From Allantophomopsis cytisporea (taxonomy: Eukaryota; Ascomycota; Leotiomycetes; Phacidiales; Phacidiaceae), in the NCBI GenBank assembly GCA_024752435.1, contig CP103035.1:868001-932000 (forward strand): a stretch of 64,000 bases of DNA, written 5' to 3'. Every line of letters starts with the position of its first letter. Within the stretch, counting starts at the first letter, position 1. This document shows positions 36,839 to 48,163 of the stretch, one piece after another. The translations under genes were made by a program, and so were the position numbers. The notes under the pieces were generated by a model, which worked only from the letters and a program-made list of their open reading frames with translations, did no database searches and was not told where the DNA came from.

Positions 36839-37387
36839 ATGGCGCTCTGGTTGGGGGGTTGTCCTGTTTTGAGAGAAGCGTAAATTTTTCTTATGACGTT
36901 ATTGCGACGAGATTTCGAGAATGGGCTTTTCGGATCTATCGAAAAGGCAAACTGGAAGGGATTCGCTTCGTGATGGAACGAGAGGCGAAAGAGTCGAGTG
37001 GAGAGGGTATAATTCGATCGCAAGGAGGTCGAAGTGAATCGCACTCGATGCAATTTGGTCGAAGGTTGAGAAGGCCTACTGTTGGGGCTCTTCGTTCGAA
37101 GGAGGATGGTGGTCTCGCGCAGAACGAATCTGGTTGGAGAACGCGGGTTCCAAAGGAGAGTAAAGGACTTTTACTCTGGTGATTCCGTCGCGATCGTCTT
37201 TCTACAGAATAGAAAGATGGCGTCGGATTTTTGGTGTGGGTTTGTATTTGAAGATCAAATGTTTGTGGAGAGGGAAGAGAAAGGGAGATTGAGCGTTCGG
37301 GCAAAAAAACGAGACGAAAGTGAGCGAGCGTGTTTTCTGGGGTGTGTCTCGCTTACGGCGAATGTGAGTGGGTGGTGGTAGTTTCGT

Positions 37388-37412
37388 TGTGGTGGTGGTA
37401 GTAGTAGTAGTT
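37388..37412. repeat. GTG/GTA trinucleotide repeat
   Basis: Short trinucleotide array in the upstream region of eIF4G. Confidence 0.8.
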
Positions 37413-38170
37413 GGTGGTTGGGTTGAGGAGATACCTTTTAGTGTAGTAAAAAAGGCGCGTCGTTCACTCTACTCTCTCTCTCTCACTGCAAAGACAGTTC
37501 GCTTTGGTGTTATTTTCTTTGGTGATTATTAAAGTCGGAAGGTTGATGGATGAATGGATAATAACGAGCGACGACGCAATAATACCTTACTCAGACGGAG
37601 AATAGTCGTGTCTTTTCTGAAGGTATGTACATATATGTAATTACAGCGAAAGAAAGTGTCTACATGATAGAGAACGGACGTGTAGAGATAATTCACAGTG
37701 ACAGTGATCCCTTTGTGACATGGACCTTCAATTTCACCTTCACTTTCACGATAGATAGACAAAGATGGGAGAGCAAGGTGAACGCCTTCATACAATCTCA
37801 CCGTGAAAGAAGAGCTTAATTCAGAGTGAAGAGATTATGAATGGATGTATGGAATATACATCCATCCATGTACAGACAGAGTATCCAATGATTAAAGTAC
37901 GTACCTTGACTAAGTACTACCTTATGATGTGTTTGTCACCATTCGCATCAACCCATTTCGCCACTTACACTACCTACTTACACAACACTACACCTCCAAC
38001 CATCAACCTGCCAGAACAAATCATCTCCATAGCCAAAGTAAGGTAGAGGTACGTACTTTCATAACAGGAAATCCGATACGTACCACCATACTTCCCTCTG
38101 CTGGGTGTACAGACAACACCATGAGATGCTCTCGTGTTCTCGTGTGACCGTGTTACATCCTCGGTCATCA

Positions 38171-38206
38171 AGTGCAAAAGTGCAAAAGTGCAAAAGTGCA
38201 AAAGTC
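38171..38206. repeat. 8-bp tandem repeat GTGCAAAA
   Basis: About four perfect units plus a variant unit. Confidence 0.88.
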
Positions 38207-39424
38207 CAAATTTATTTAGGTACGTACAGTACTTGTGCAGTACACAAGTTCAGCTTATCTGGGGTCTCTTCTTTATCAGGTTTCCCTGGTATCAATTATA
38301 AAATGAAGATAGATATAGATAATAAGGTACCTACAATACTCGTGCCCTATAGACATATATTCACATGTTACTCTCTGATTTTTTCTCTTTTCTCTTTTGG
38401 AACAGTATTCCTTCCTCCCCTAACTACCCATTCTATTGTTCCTTTCCGCCTATCACTGTCGTCATGATCACCAGCTTCTGATGTTTTGGTGCGAGGTCAT
38501 CATTCTCCACCGCCCTCAGTAGGTCTAGTAGAAAAGTAAAATGGTTGGGGCAGCAGCATACCAGACCCTATGAGTGCACAAAAAGAAAAGGAAACGAAAC
38601 GAAAAGACTTGACTTGCTACTTGTCACTGCGGCCATTATGGTTTATTGCCTGAAATAGACATTCAAAGTGCCTTACCTTATGGGGCGGGCCAAGCTGTTC
38701 GATCTTCTCACTCGACTCGACTCTCACCGACGAACCAACAGAAAACAAAAGTCCCCCATAAAAGTTGAAAAGGGTCCCTTACGGCCCCAATATTCAAGCC
38801 CCAATAATACATGTAGCCTCGGTGAAGGGGGCACAAGAGATGCAAGCATGGAAAGCTGAGTATCATAACGAGAAGCTGAAGTGCAACAAGACTTGCGTGA
38901 ACGGGTACGGTACATAAGCCATGCCACACGATTCCAACATTCCTAGCGCAAAGCCCTCTTCCCCTCGCAACAACAATTACAGCATCACCTTTATCTTGCA
39001 ACAAAGCAACAGCGCATGCGCGCAAAGCCTCAAAAACGAAGGAGAGAGACACGAAGAAGGAAAAAAAAGGCAAATGTTCGTCCGCACAGAGCTTGTTCGT
39101 TCGAGGGTCTTCCCGACGGATTACGCTCAGACCGGATCATGGCTCTTCCTTTTTTCCAACAGGCGCTGATGGCCCAGCAACGAGAAAAAGTCCTGGCCTG
39201 AGCAGAAAAGAAAGGGAAGGAAGAAGAAACAAAGTGCATGACGGAGGACGTACATGACGATTGAGTTGGACATGGGCGAGGGCTCGGGGCAAGAAAGCGA
39301 AATGTGAAAATCGCATCGGTGGAAATAGAGCCGTCACTGGCCGTCCTACTTTTGCTTGGGGAGTTGAGAAGACACCAAGGTAGGTAGAAACGGGATGTAC
39401 ACAACTCAGGCACTCACAATTTAA

Positions 39425-39507
39425 TTTTCTATTTTCTATTTTCTATTTTCTATTTTCTATTTTCTATTTTCTATTTTCTATTTTCTATTTTTTATTTTTT
39501 ATTTTTT
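39425..39507. repeat. 7-bp tandem repeat TTTTCTA
   Basis: About eleven units, decaying at the 3' end into T-only variants (TTTTTTA). It is the longest tandem array in the window. Confidence 0.93.
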
Positions 39508-39966
39508 CCTTCTCTCATTTTTAAATTATTATTAATCTTTTCTTCCCGCTTCGCACGCAGTATGAGTACGCAATACACACACAGCCCCCGGAAATAAGAT
39601 TAATATGGACGACCTACTCAGCTAGGAGAATAAGCCTACCAGTGAATTTTCCCCGGTTGCGCCCAGATACCTACGGGAAAATATGATCTACCCTTCCACT
39701 TCTTGGTGCTCTACTCCAGTACCCTTACCCCCATACTCCGTACAAACGGATAGTGATACATAGAGCCAAGCACAAGCACAAGCACAAGCACAATTCAGGC
39801 GCGGTAAGAAGTCAAGTCTCATCCGGGATTCACGAAAGGGTAGAAAGACCCATGCGGATATTTCCATGGCATGGACTTTACACCGGTTATCACCGAGAGA
39901 TAGATAGCCTCATAAGTCCTTTACCTATTTTTGCCATGGCACCGTGGCTTCCAAGAAAACGCCCTG

Positions 39967-39993
39967 CACACACACACACACACACACACACAG
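39967..39993. repeat. (CA)n microsatellite
   Basis: About 13 dinucleotide units. A CAAGCA hexanucleotide repeat lies about 190 bp upstream (about 39771-39792). Confidence 0.93.
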
Positions 39994-40114
39994 TCCAGTA
40001 CCGGACATACATGATACATACGTGCACACATACATAGTAGTAGGACATACTTTTTACTGCCTACTCACCTCGACATGACTTGACCATCGACCATTACGCT
40101 ACTCTCTACTCACC

Positions 40115-40421
40115 TCACTTACGTGTGTGCCTTTGGTGTTTCTTACTCGTTATGCCATTCCATGCCGGCTTCATTCCATCGGCTGAGCCACTCGCAGATG
40201 ATTCACCAAGAAAGTCCGACGTCCAATCATCCGATGCGTAAAGGCGTAGCGCATCATGGCTAAAGTCGAGGAAAGAGTCATACTGAGGTGGACGGCGGAA
40301 TTCTTCTTGGAAATTCTCCACTGGACTGGGGGAGCTGTATATGAGTACACAGTACATCCATACATCCATACATCCATACTGCTTTGAACGGATGAACTCC
40401 TCGTATCTTATCCTGGCTATG
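40115..40421 (-). CDS. Possible 3' exons of a small unrecognised gene
   Basis: Two possible exons can be joined: 40421-40388 and 40330-40115, over an intron with a GTATGG donor and a TACAG acceptor (about 57 nt). Together they read about 83 codons: IRYEEFIRSKH, then SPSPVENFQEEFRRPPQYD and a stretch with DFSHDALRLYASDDW, ending in a basic KKHQRHTRK tail. Composition looks coding (balanced, acidic then basic), unlike the neighbouring repeat-driven frames. I could not find a start exon that joins in the right phase: the open frame MLQNPFG at about 40668 ends in a GTACGT donor but in phase 1, not the phase 2 required. I do not recognise the protein. It could be a small gene with an unseen first exon, a decayed gene, or chance. 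Confidence 0.3.
40353..40379. repeat. 8-bp repeat CATACATC
   Basis: About three units, lying inside the proposed intron of the possible small gene. Confidence 0.8.
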
Positions 40422-40496
40422 GTAATCCATACAAGTACAGGCAAGTAGATTATGACTACCTACGCATAGATCAAGGCATAGTCAGTCAGTCATACC

Positions 40497-40550
<54 letters not shown>
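40497..40550. repeat. (TAGA)n microsatellite
   Basis: About 13 perfect tetranucleotide units. Confidence 0.95.
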
Positions 40551-40725
40551 TCTTATCCATATTGGTTCCAGGATACGTACCTATCTTAGTGCTTCCTTCA
40601 TATTCAGGCAGCAGTGCACCACCCAGGCAATTAATGATAATATTGATTCCAAACGGATTCTGTAGCATACATGAGACGACTTACCATTCATCTCTAACAC
40701 TCACCAACCAACACGGAGTCATATC

Positions 40726-40750
40726 TCACTCACTCACTCACTCACTCACT
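40726..40750. repeat. (CTCA)n microsatellite
   Basis: About six tetranucleotide units. Confidence 0.88.
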
Positions 40751-40920
40751 CTTGTGCTTGTACGTGCAGCCTGTAGCATAGCATGGATAGTAATCTGTAA
40801 GATATTCTAGGACCTGGCTCGAGTCATCAGCTGGGATACGTGGTGTGATGTTTAATCGATGATTACCGCGGACTAGATAATATTGTAGGCGGCGAGTACC
40901 GTGTTTGCGGGGAGGCTCTG

Positions 40921-40999
40921 AAGGTGAAGGTGAGGGTGAGGGTGAGGATGAGGGTGAGGATGAGGGTGAGGGCGAGAGTGAGGGTGAGAGTGAGAGTGA
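40921..40999. repeat. (GGTGAG)n degenerate hexanucleotide array
   Basis: About 13 units with GGATGAG and GGCGAG variants. Confidence 0.9.
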
Positions 41000-41205
41000 T
41001 TGCTGAGTTGATATTGCATGTACGTACTGTACTGTATGTACATCTTTACAAGTATTTCTCTACGTATCTATGTATTATATTCCCGTAGGTACGCACGGTA
41101 CTCAACCTTACTACGTAGACCTCAAGGTCTGCTGGTATTATCGTGTAATGGTACCCGATGTATTATCAGTTCCATTCCACACAATCCAATCCAATGCTAT
41201 CCACT

Positions 41206-41257
41206 CCAAGCCCAAGCCCAAGCCCAATCCCAATCCCAATCCCATTCCCATTCCCAA
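41206..41257. repeat. CCAAGC/CCAATC hexanucleotide array
   Basis: Three subtypes follow one another (CCCAAG, CCCAAT, CCCATT), a pattern of stepwise repeat expansion and mutation. Confidence 0.88.
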
Positions 41258-41461
41258 ATTCATCACATACATCCACACTCACACAACCAACAACCACCCA
41301 ATCTCACAATCATCCCCACCCCAATCCATCACCAAGCAACAACCACAACCATCCACAACATCAACAATGACTCAGAACCCCCCTGTAATGCCCCAAAGCG
41401 AGCCGCAAAGCAAAAAAATACCTTCTACAGCGCCATCATTCATGCAAGATGAAGTGCCTGA

Positions 41462-41485
41462 CCTGGCCTGGCCTGGCCTGGTCTG
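41462..41485. repeat. (CCTGG)n repeat
   Basis: About four to five pentanucleotide units. Confidence 0.85.
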
Positions 41486-42019
41486 GCATAGTATGGCATG
41501 TCCGGTCCAACTGCCATGTGAAAGCGGCTTCTGCATCCGCGCAGCCCCATGCATTTGCTGCAGCGTGGCGCAGGACCTATTGGGGAATAGCTTGTCTTGG
41601 AGGGTTCGTTTGGGATTGGGTGGGTTGATTGATGCGGGTTTGTGGGTTGGGAGGCGGCGATGGAGTGGCGGAGTGGGATTTTAGTGAGGTATATGAGTGA
41701 GGAAGATGATAGAGAGGTGTGGTTTTGAGGGATGGACATTTTTGGAGATGGCTTTGGGGTTGGGGTAGGGGTATTGTGCTTGGATCTTCGTGAGGACTTG
41801 TGGTGTGGTATTGTGGTATGAATCGATTGGGGGCTTGGAATGGGTGCGTTTTGGGGGTGCGGTTTCTTGGAGGGGTTTTGATGTGCGGATTAGAGAGGGA
41901 TACGGAAGCAATGGGAATATCAGATTGGATGTGGCAATATATTTCGATGATTTCAGAAGAGGTGGTTGTTACAAATGTGTTATTACTTATGGTGTTACAT
42001 TTCCAGGGCATTATTTAGA

Positions 42020-43100
42020 CAGGTTTATAGATCGGATTTCTACCAGGTCTATATTTAGACTCTGATATTTCAAAGTTATCAAACGTTGAAAAGACTCCAT
42101 TATCTTTAAACCTTTAAGCTCAACAATATGCTTAAATTTCAAATTTCACCCCTTGCTTTTTCATTCTAAAACTTCCGATATAGAAGTATGTTTTGATACT
42201 TTAAAAAAGTTCCGTGACTAAGTACACCTAATCTAGAGGGACATCTAAACAGCAGTCTTGGGGACTGAAACCTATAATATATACTATTTAGTAGCCTTAT
42301 AACTCAGAATAAGGAATACAGACACATCTTATAAATCCGCAAACATATACTAGATGCTCATCTTTATTTCGCTATCAAAGACAAACAGTATACTAAGCAG
42401 GGAGCTACTACTCTTGAAAACACTGCCAAATTACAAGATGATTGATATCTAGATTACTCACTAATTATAAAACAAAAGGCCTATAACAAAAGGAGGTACA
42501 AACTAGAGATTTGCTAGCTACAGGATAATTACAAAGTAACTCTTCATATGTCTATATTTGCTTCATCTGCAGCATGTTCAAAATGAAGAAGCATACTTGT
42601 TGCGAATTCTCTGTCGATATATAGAGCTAGGCGACAGGGCTATAGGGACGCTATACATAACAAGTATAACAGGAACAACGCAAGGAGTTGACGATGCAAA
42701 TAGTAATAAGACCTTGTATAACGATGGATGTTAGTGCTATATCGTAACTGTAAAACATATATACTATACTAGGTGACAGAGCTACAAGAACGCTGTACAC
42801 AACGAATTACGATGTCAATGACGACGACACAAGGACTTGACGATATGAACGGTGATGAGAAGTTGTATAACGATGAGCGTCAGTACTGTCTCTCGACTGG
42901 GAGACGTACATATTACGACGTACACCAACCAGTGGAACAGAACCAGGAATAGGAGAGTGCATAAGGATTACATGGGTGTAGCGGCGTGTTTATATAGGCG
43001 AACAAGCTGTACGTTGCGAATTACAGATGCAATCAAGTCTAGCAGCTAGACGATCTATAATATGATGTATAAAAGCGCAGCGATAACAACGACGACAAGA
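42020..43100. mobile_element. AT-rich decayed sequence, possibly a retroelement relic
   Basis: Base composition drops to strongly AT-rich from about 42020, and stop codons are dense in all frames. The string TTGCGAATT occurs at about 42600 and again at about 43013. Between them lies a diverged direct duplication of about 120 bp with a 142-bp offset. No reverse transcriptase, integrase or intact terminal repeats can be read. Decay of a repeated element by RIP-type C-to-T mutation is the most likely explanation, but the element type is not identified. Confidence 0.3.
42627..42889. repeat. Diverged tandem duplication, ~142-bp offset
   Basis: Copy 1 starts at about 42627 (CTAGGCGACAGGGCTA) and copy 2 at about 42769 (CTAGGTGACAGAGCTA). 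Both continue through ACGCT, GACGAT and TTGTATAACGAT landmarks in the same order. Many differences are C/T or G/A transitions, with some small indels. Confidence 0.7.
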
Positions 43101-43288
43101 ATGATAAAAACCGTAAAGTAAAGCAAAGCAATCTATTTCCTCTACATGGTCCTCAGACCCAGTGCCGCACAACCACGGCTCCAAATCAAGTTGGATTTTA
43201 TAATTCTAAAATACAAGTAAAGTCTCCGACGACCAGGATGGAATATGCCCCTCAAAACGCCAGCCGCTGTGCTCCTATAGTACACTCA

Positions 43289-46200
43289 TCATGATTCTTC
43301 CTCCTCCGCCTCAAATTCGCCCACACCATATCCACCAACATCCGGAATCTCCTCGTCATACACCTCTTCGTCGCCAATAGCCATTTCCTCCATGGGTTCC
43401 ACCGGGCTATCAGCATGCTCAGGGAGGCCTCTCTCAGCTCTCAACTGCTGGACACGCGAATTTGTCATCTCGAAGACGTATTGTCCCAGATGCTCGACAC
43501 CCTCCATGACAGACTCGCCCTCCAGAGCCTTCTTTTTCTTCTTCTCATCTGCTAGGAGACGCTTCGATGGCCACATCTCACCTGTCATGAGAGTAAGCTT
43601 ATCGGGGCGCTGGAAGAGGATTTCAAAGGCTTGGCGCAGCTCGAAGCATGATTCGAAGACTTCCCGACGGCCTAGAATGTAGAGACCAAGACGAGCGCGA
43701 GAAAGCGCTACCGTGAGACGGCGAATGTCTCGTAGATAGCCGACTCGTGATGTTCGTGTTAAGGAAAGAATCACATCTGTAATAAAATTAGATTGGTTCG
43801 TAGGTCAACATATGGAAGGAACTTACAGTCATTCTGCTCGCCTTGGTACTTATCAACCGTGTTGACAGTCTTCGGAAGCCCAAACAATGGATTCTTGGCA
43901 CATCGATGAGATAAGACATCCTTAATAAGGGCTCGTTGTCCAGCATAAGTGGTAAGAATACTGATTTTCGACGCAGGATAGCCAAGCAATCGCATGTATT
44001 GATAGATCGCGACAGCGTATTCTGCCTCTCCAAGATTTTGAATGAAATGTGGGGTTGGAATAGATTCACCACGGCCCTTGTAGTCAGGCACATTGATAAA
44101 TTGGTAGTCGTATCTGAATCCAGCATTGGCCGTCTGGAATTCAGGAGCTGTTTGTACAAGTGGCAGGTTATCAAGCTTGTTGTATCGCCATTGGTAGAGG
44201 GATGCTATCGAGGGTCTAGCACGCCCTTGTTGATCGAGGTTGATAGTTGGCACTCCAAGGCGGACAAGACGTGAAAATAGAGATTGCTCCAGATTTGCGT
44301 ATTGGCGGAAAGCGAGATTTTGAATGACTGGAGAATTTTGGAAGTGATCACCACAAAGGACTACACGTTGCAAAGGCATGGTGCCGTCCTTTGGCTTCTG
44401 CAAAGCAAGAGGAATGAAGTTCTCGATCTCCGTGATTTGAGCAGCCTCTTCCATAATAACGTTGTCGTAATGGAAGCCAAGATCAGAGATCTCTCGTCTT
44501 CGCATGGCAGCATGCGTTGAAGTCATGGCAACGATTCGTGCTTCGTTGGTAAGGAGATAGTTTGCCTTATCCCTGTCTCGTCGAAGAATCTCAAAAGGTC
44601 GCACATCCGCAAGTTCTGTGAAAATCTTGGAGATATGATTGTAACAACCAGTGGCAATATCAAGCAGTGTCTCTGTGTCAGCTGAAGATGGGAAGAGTGG
44701 CTCTGGTGTGTTTGAGAAATATTGGTGGAATGGGAAAGCATCAAAGATGATTTCCGGAGTAATATCTGGACCTTGAACAGCTTCCAAATAACGCTTCCAG
44801 GCTGGTTCGACATATACCGAGTTGAAATAACCCGCAGTCTCAGCAGAGCTACCGTGAGCGCCAGGAGCGCCGAAATTTGCTGCAAGTCGATCAACCTCCA
44901 AAAGGTAGCGGTCGCGGTTTTCCAAGAAGGACTCTACACGCCCATGCTTGCTGAAGTTACCTTCAGTGTCAAGCTCCTCTTCACCATGGCCAAGTCTCAG
45001 CAAATGCCTCTCATCAATGTCCAGTGCTACAATCTTCTGAAAAAGCTGGTTCAGTGCTTGATTGCTGTGTGCAATGAGCAAAGTTCGCTGTTGAGGGAAA
45101 TTATGGTAAATATTGTTGATGATTTGTGTGGCAACATCAGTCTTGCCAGTGCCTGGAGGTCCAACAATAACAGTCAGGCCTGGTTGAGTACCAGATATGA
45201 TCGCCTCAACTTGTGTAGAAGTGAATCGAACTTGGTTGAGTTTAGGTGCGTCCATTGGGTATGGACCTGTGTTTTCTGGTTTGTAGGTAGATACCTTCAC
45301 AGCCTGCGGAGGAGCAACTTGTGGTGGAGCATCCACTTGATCACGACGTCTCTTCTTCGAAGGCTTCACAACAGGTGCCTCTGCAGGTTTGCCGGACATT
45401 TCCAAAACGTATGGTGGCCCGAAGCTTGAGTCCACAGTGTCGTCGGGCTCCACAGTCTTTCCTGGCATACTTTCCACCAAGTGCTGCCAGTCAAGGAATG
45501 TATCTCTGTAATCGATCTTGGGGATTCGATTTGGGAGATGAGTATATGTTGCTCCTGCTGGGTCTCCATAACCAAGAAATACTTCGTGCAGCCATGACGC
45601 TAGGGGTACATCCGCAAGTGTTAGACTTTGGATAGACTCCAGGATTGACTTGAAGTTATTCTCCCGGCCACGTCTTCGTACAATGACGTTGATATCTTCA
45701 TATATGTCTGGTTTACCACTAGAAGCCTTATCCATGTCTTCTTTGAACATTGCTGCATCAAGCTTGACTTGCAATCTTAGTATCTTTGGACGGTTGCCAT
45801 TCACATGGGCACCCTGGTCGCGAAGAGATCGACCATTAGCATCAAGCATTTGAATGACTTCCGCAGCTCGGAGATGTCTTAAACCAAGCTTTTGAGCTTC
45901 AGAAATCTCGCCATTCCCATTTGTGATCGCCTTAGTGCTGTCATCGCTGCGAACAGCTAGCAGAAAGACGGTATCATCGGGACGCAATGATTCCCATTCA
46001 CGTCGAATGTTATCAGCAAGACGATTGACGTCCAAAGTAATCTCAGCACGAACCATGGCAGGCTTATCAGATCCGACACGTGGGGGGACAGCTTCAAGAA
46101 TGGCTGGCTTCGAGATTAACAAAGCCATTTTTGAGAAGCCATCAAACGTTGTCTCGCCAGATCTTCCAGTTTTTGGACGCATTCTCTTAAGAGTGTCCTC

Positions 46201-47762
46201 CACATCCTTCCTAATTTCAAAGAAAGACTCGCATCTGTGCAGAATAAACGATCTCCAAAGGAAGTCGCCAACAGTAAGATATTGAAGGTTCAACTTTGGC
46301 AATGCCAATGGTCTGGAGCCATTGTATGTTTCATTCCTGAGCAGCGTAGGCTCAAACAATGAAGCCTCTGTCGGCAAAATGCTTAAATCGCGCGCTGTCT
46401 CTTGGAAGGTCTTCCGTTTCTCGTGCACAGAAAGCAGGACCTCGGTCAAGAACTGACGATCTGTATTCACTTTACTTGAAGCTGGGTAGGAAGTACGCAG
46501 TTCCAAGAGAGTGCACAAATGGGTGAGTTCTTCATCAGTCAAGGCGTCCAGATGCCCTTCTAATTCCTGACGTTTTTCTATCGACCCATAATTGGATAAC
46601 GCGAGAATGGTGAGCTTCTCCTTGAAATGTTTTAGTGCAGTTCTCTGCAAGGTTGCCAATGTGGCACAATGTTGCTCATACGACTGAGTCTGAGAATGCT
46701 GAGCTCCCGTGTTGTCGTCGATCGAGAAATGAATATAGTGCTTAAGTAAGGCGTAAAGGTCCCTCAAAAGTCCGTTATCCTCCTTGTTGTACATTGGAGA
46801 TAGTTTAATAGCCGGGAGTAGGTGAACATCGCGCAGTAATGTGTTGACATAACGTCTTGTTGGGAGTTGACTCTCGAGATCGGCTAAAAACTCCAGAAAG
46901 CGTTCGCAGTATGTGACATTATCAGACTTGCTGCTATCACCATAGAGCTGATTTAGAAAATCCAGCGTCATTGTATATAGCCAGGATCGCTCAAATCGTA
47001 GACGAGACTTAGTCTCATCATCTGCTGCATCATATCTCTTGCCCGCAGCTCTCCAAGCCTTTCGAAGCTGTACTGTCTGATCAAGCTTATTCTCCCTTGT
47101 TTGCTCGGTCGACAAGTTATGCCAGATGGAAATGGAAACAAGCGGCGCGCATTCCTTGCGCACAATTCCACTGTCTAAGGATTGGTATGCGCTTATGATA
47201 AAGGAGAGGAGATGTGTTCGGATCGTCGTTGAAAGTGTCGTATCGAGTGTCATAGAAAGGATTCTGCGAAATAGGGTTGAGAAATCTGGCGCATTTTCTG
47301 CAAAAATATCTACGACCCATCAACATAATACTCCTACATAAGGACCAACAATAAACTCACCCCATATTGGCAGGTGCTCTCGTGCCTTGACATTTGTGAT
47401 GAGCACTATGAGAAGAATGTGGAAATTTGAAGCGTCTTCCGAATAACCTGGCCAGAGATAACTGCGAGGAGTCAGTATAAGTAAACATTGAACGAATTAC
47501 ATTGGAATTACCTCTCTAATATTTGAAGGTTCTCCAAGATCAATAGTGATTTGAAGGCAAAGTCCTCCTTCTCCAAGACATCCCAAAGATCCTTCTTTAG
47601 TACATCTGGCTTGACCTTGACCTTGGTAGCTTTCTTCGTTTTCAACCAGTGAGTCTTTGCAAGCTGTGCAAAGCCATTGTCGCCTTGAAGGTCTGCAACA
47701 GTAGGTCGACCATCGTCACCGTCCTGCTGTCCCTCAACCGCATTTCTTGTCCTTGGCGCCAT
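43289..47762 (-). CDS. CWF11: Intron-binding spliceosomal helicase Aquarius (Cwf11)
   Basis: Exons are 47762-47512, 47461-47361, 47297-43827 and 43776-43289, giving 1436 aa, normal for Aquarius. The N-terminal ARM-like region carries the family marks SLLILENLQILE-SYLWPGY, LLIVLITNVKAREHLP and FRRILSMTLDTTLSTTIRTH across the first three exons. The SF1 helicase core has Walker A GPPGTGKTD, EEAAQ (motif II), LCGDHFQNSPV (motif III), QGRARPSIASLYQWRY, DKYQGEQNDYVILSLTR (restored by the last intron) and VALSRARLGLYILG. The tail is acidic. By orthology it is a component of the XAB2/Syf1-containing complex, contacts introns upstream of the branch site and acts in splicing. It shares a 401-bp upstream region with the THOC1-GK gene. 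Confidence 0.94.
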
Positions 47763-48163
47763 CGTGGAGTGTTATGTCGAGCAACGATGATGTTGCGCGG
47801 GCGCATAATCATAATCAAAAACTCGCGAAGCGCGTTCAAGATGCCTGCCAAATTGCCAATGACCTCGCCAATCACGTGCATTGTGCCAGCTTCTCCAGAT
47901 TTTTGCACTAGTCAATTAAGCTCCCGCTGCGCTAGTGCTGCCTTGCATGCTCGACCATTGCGAAAGGTGGAAAGGCATCTCAGCTTGTGCAACAAAGCTC
48001 TGGAAGTGAACTCTCAAGACCACAACGAAGCGCAAACAACACCGACATCGACAACAACATCGAGAACCAAAATAACGATACCGGCTCTCAACAGACTACA
48101 ATTCGTTCGCATTGATCTCGCCCTTCGCACTCCGCGACTGACGCGGTGCGCACGCGCGGCAAC
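47763..48163. promoter_or_regulatory. 401-bp divergent promoter region, Aquarius / THOC1-GK
   Basis: The start codons of two genes for co-transcriptional RNA processing face away from each other here. The region must contain both core promoters and leaders. I could not assign specific factor sites. Confidence 0.7.

Larger units (their letters stand above)
36839..43288. other. Gene-poor, microsatellite-rich 6.4-kb region
   Basis: This is the longest stretch without a confident gene. The first 600-700 bp are probably the long eIF4G leader and promoter. Beyond that come many simple repeats (listed separately), a possible small gene fragment at 40115-40421, and an AT-rich relic with a diverged tandem duplication at about 42020-43100. 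The longer open frames (38708-39073, 39030-39413, 41070-41684, 41577-42011) are low in complexity or overlap each other on both strands and show no family resemblance. Confidence 0.6.
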
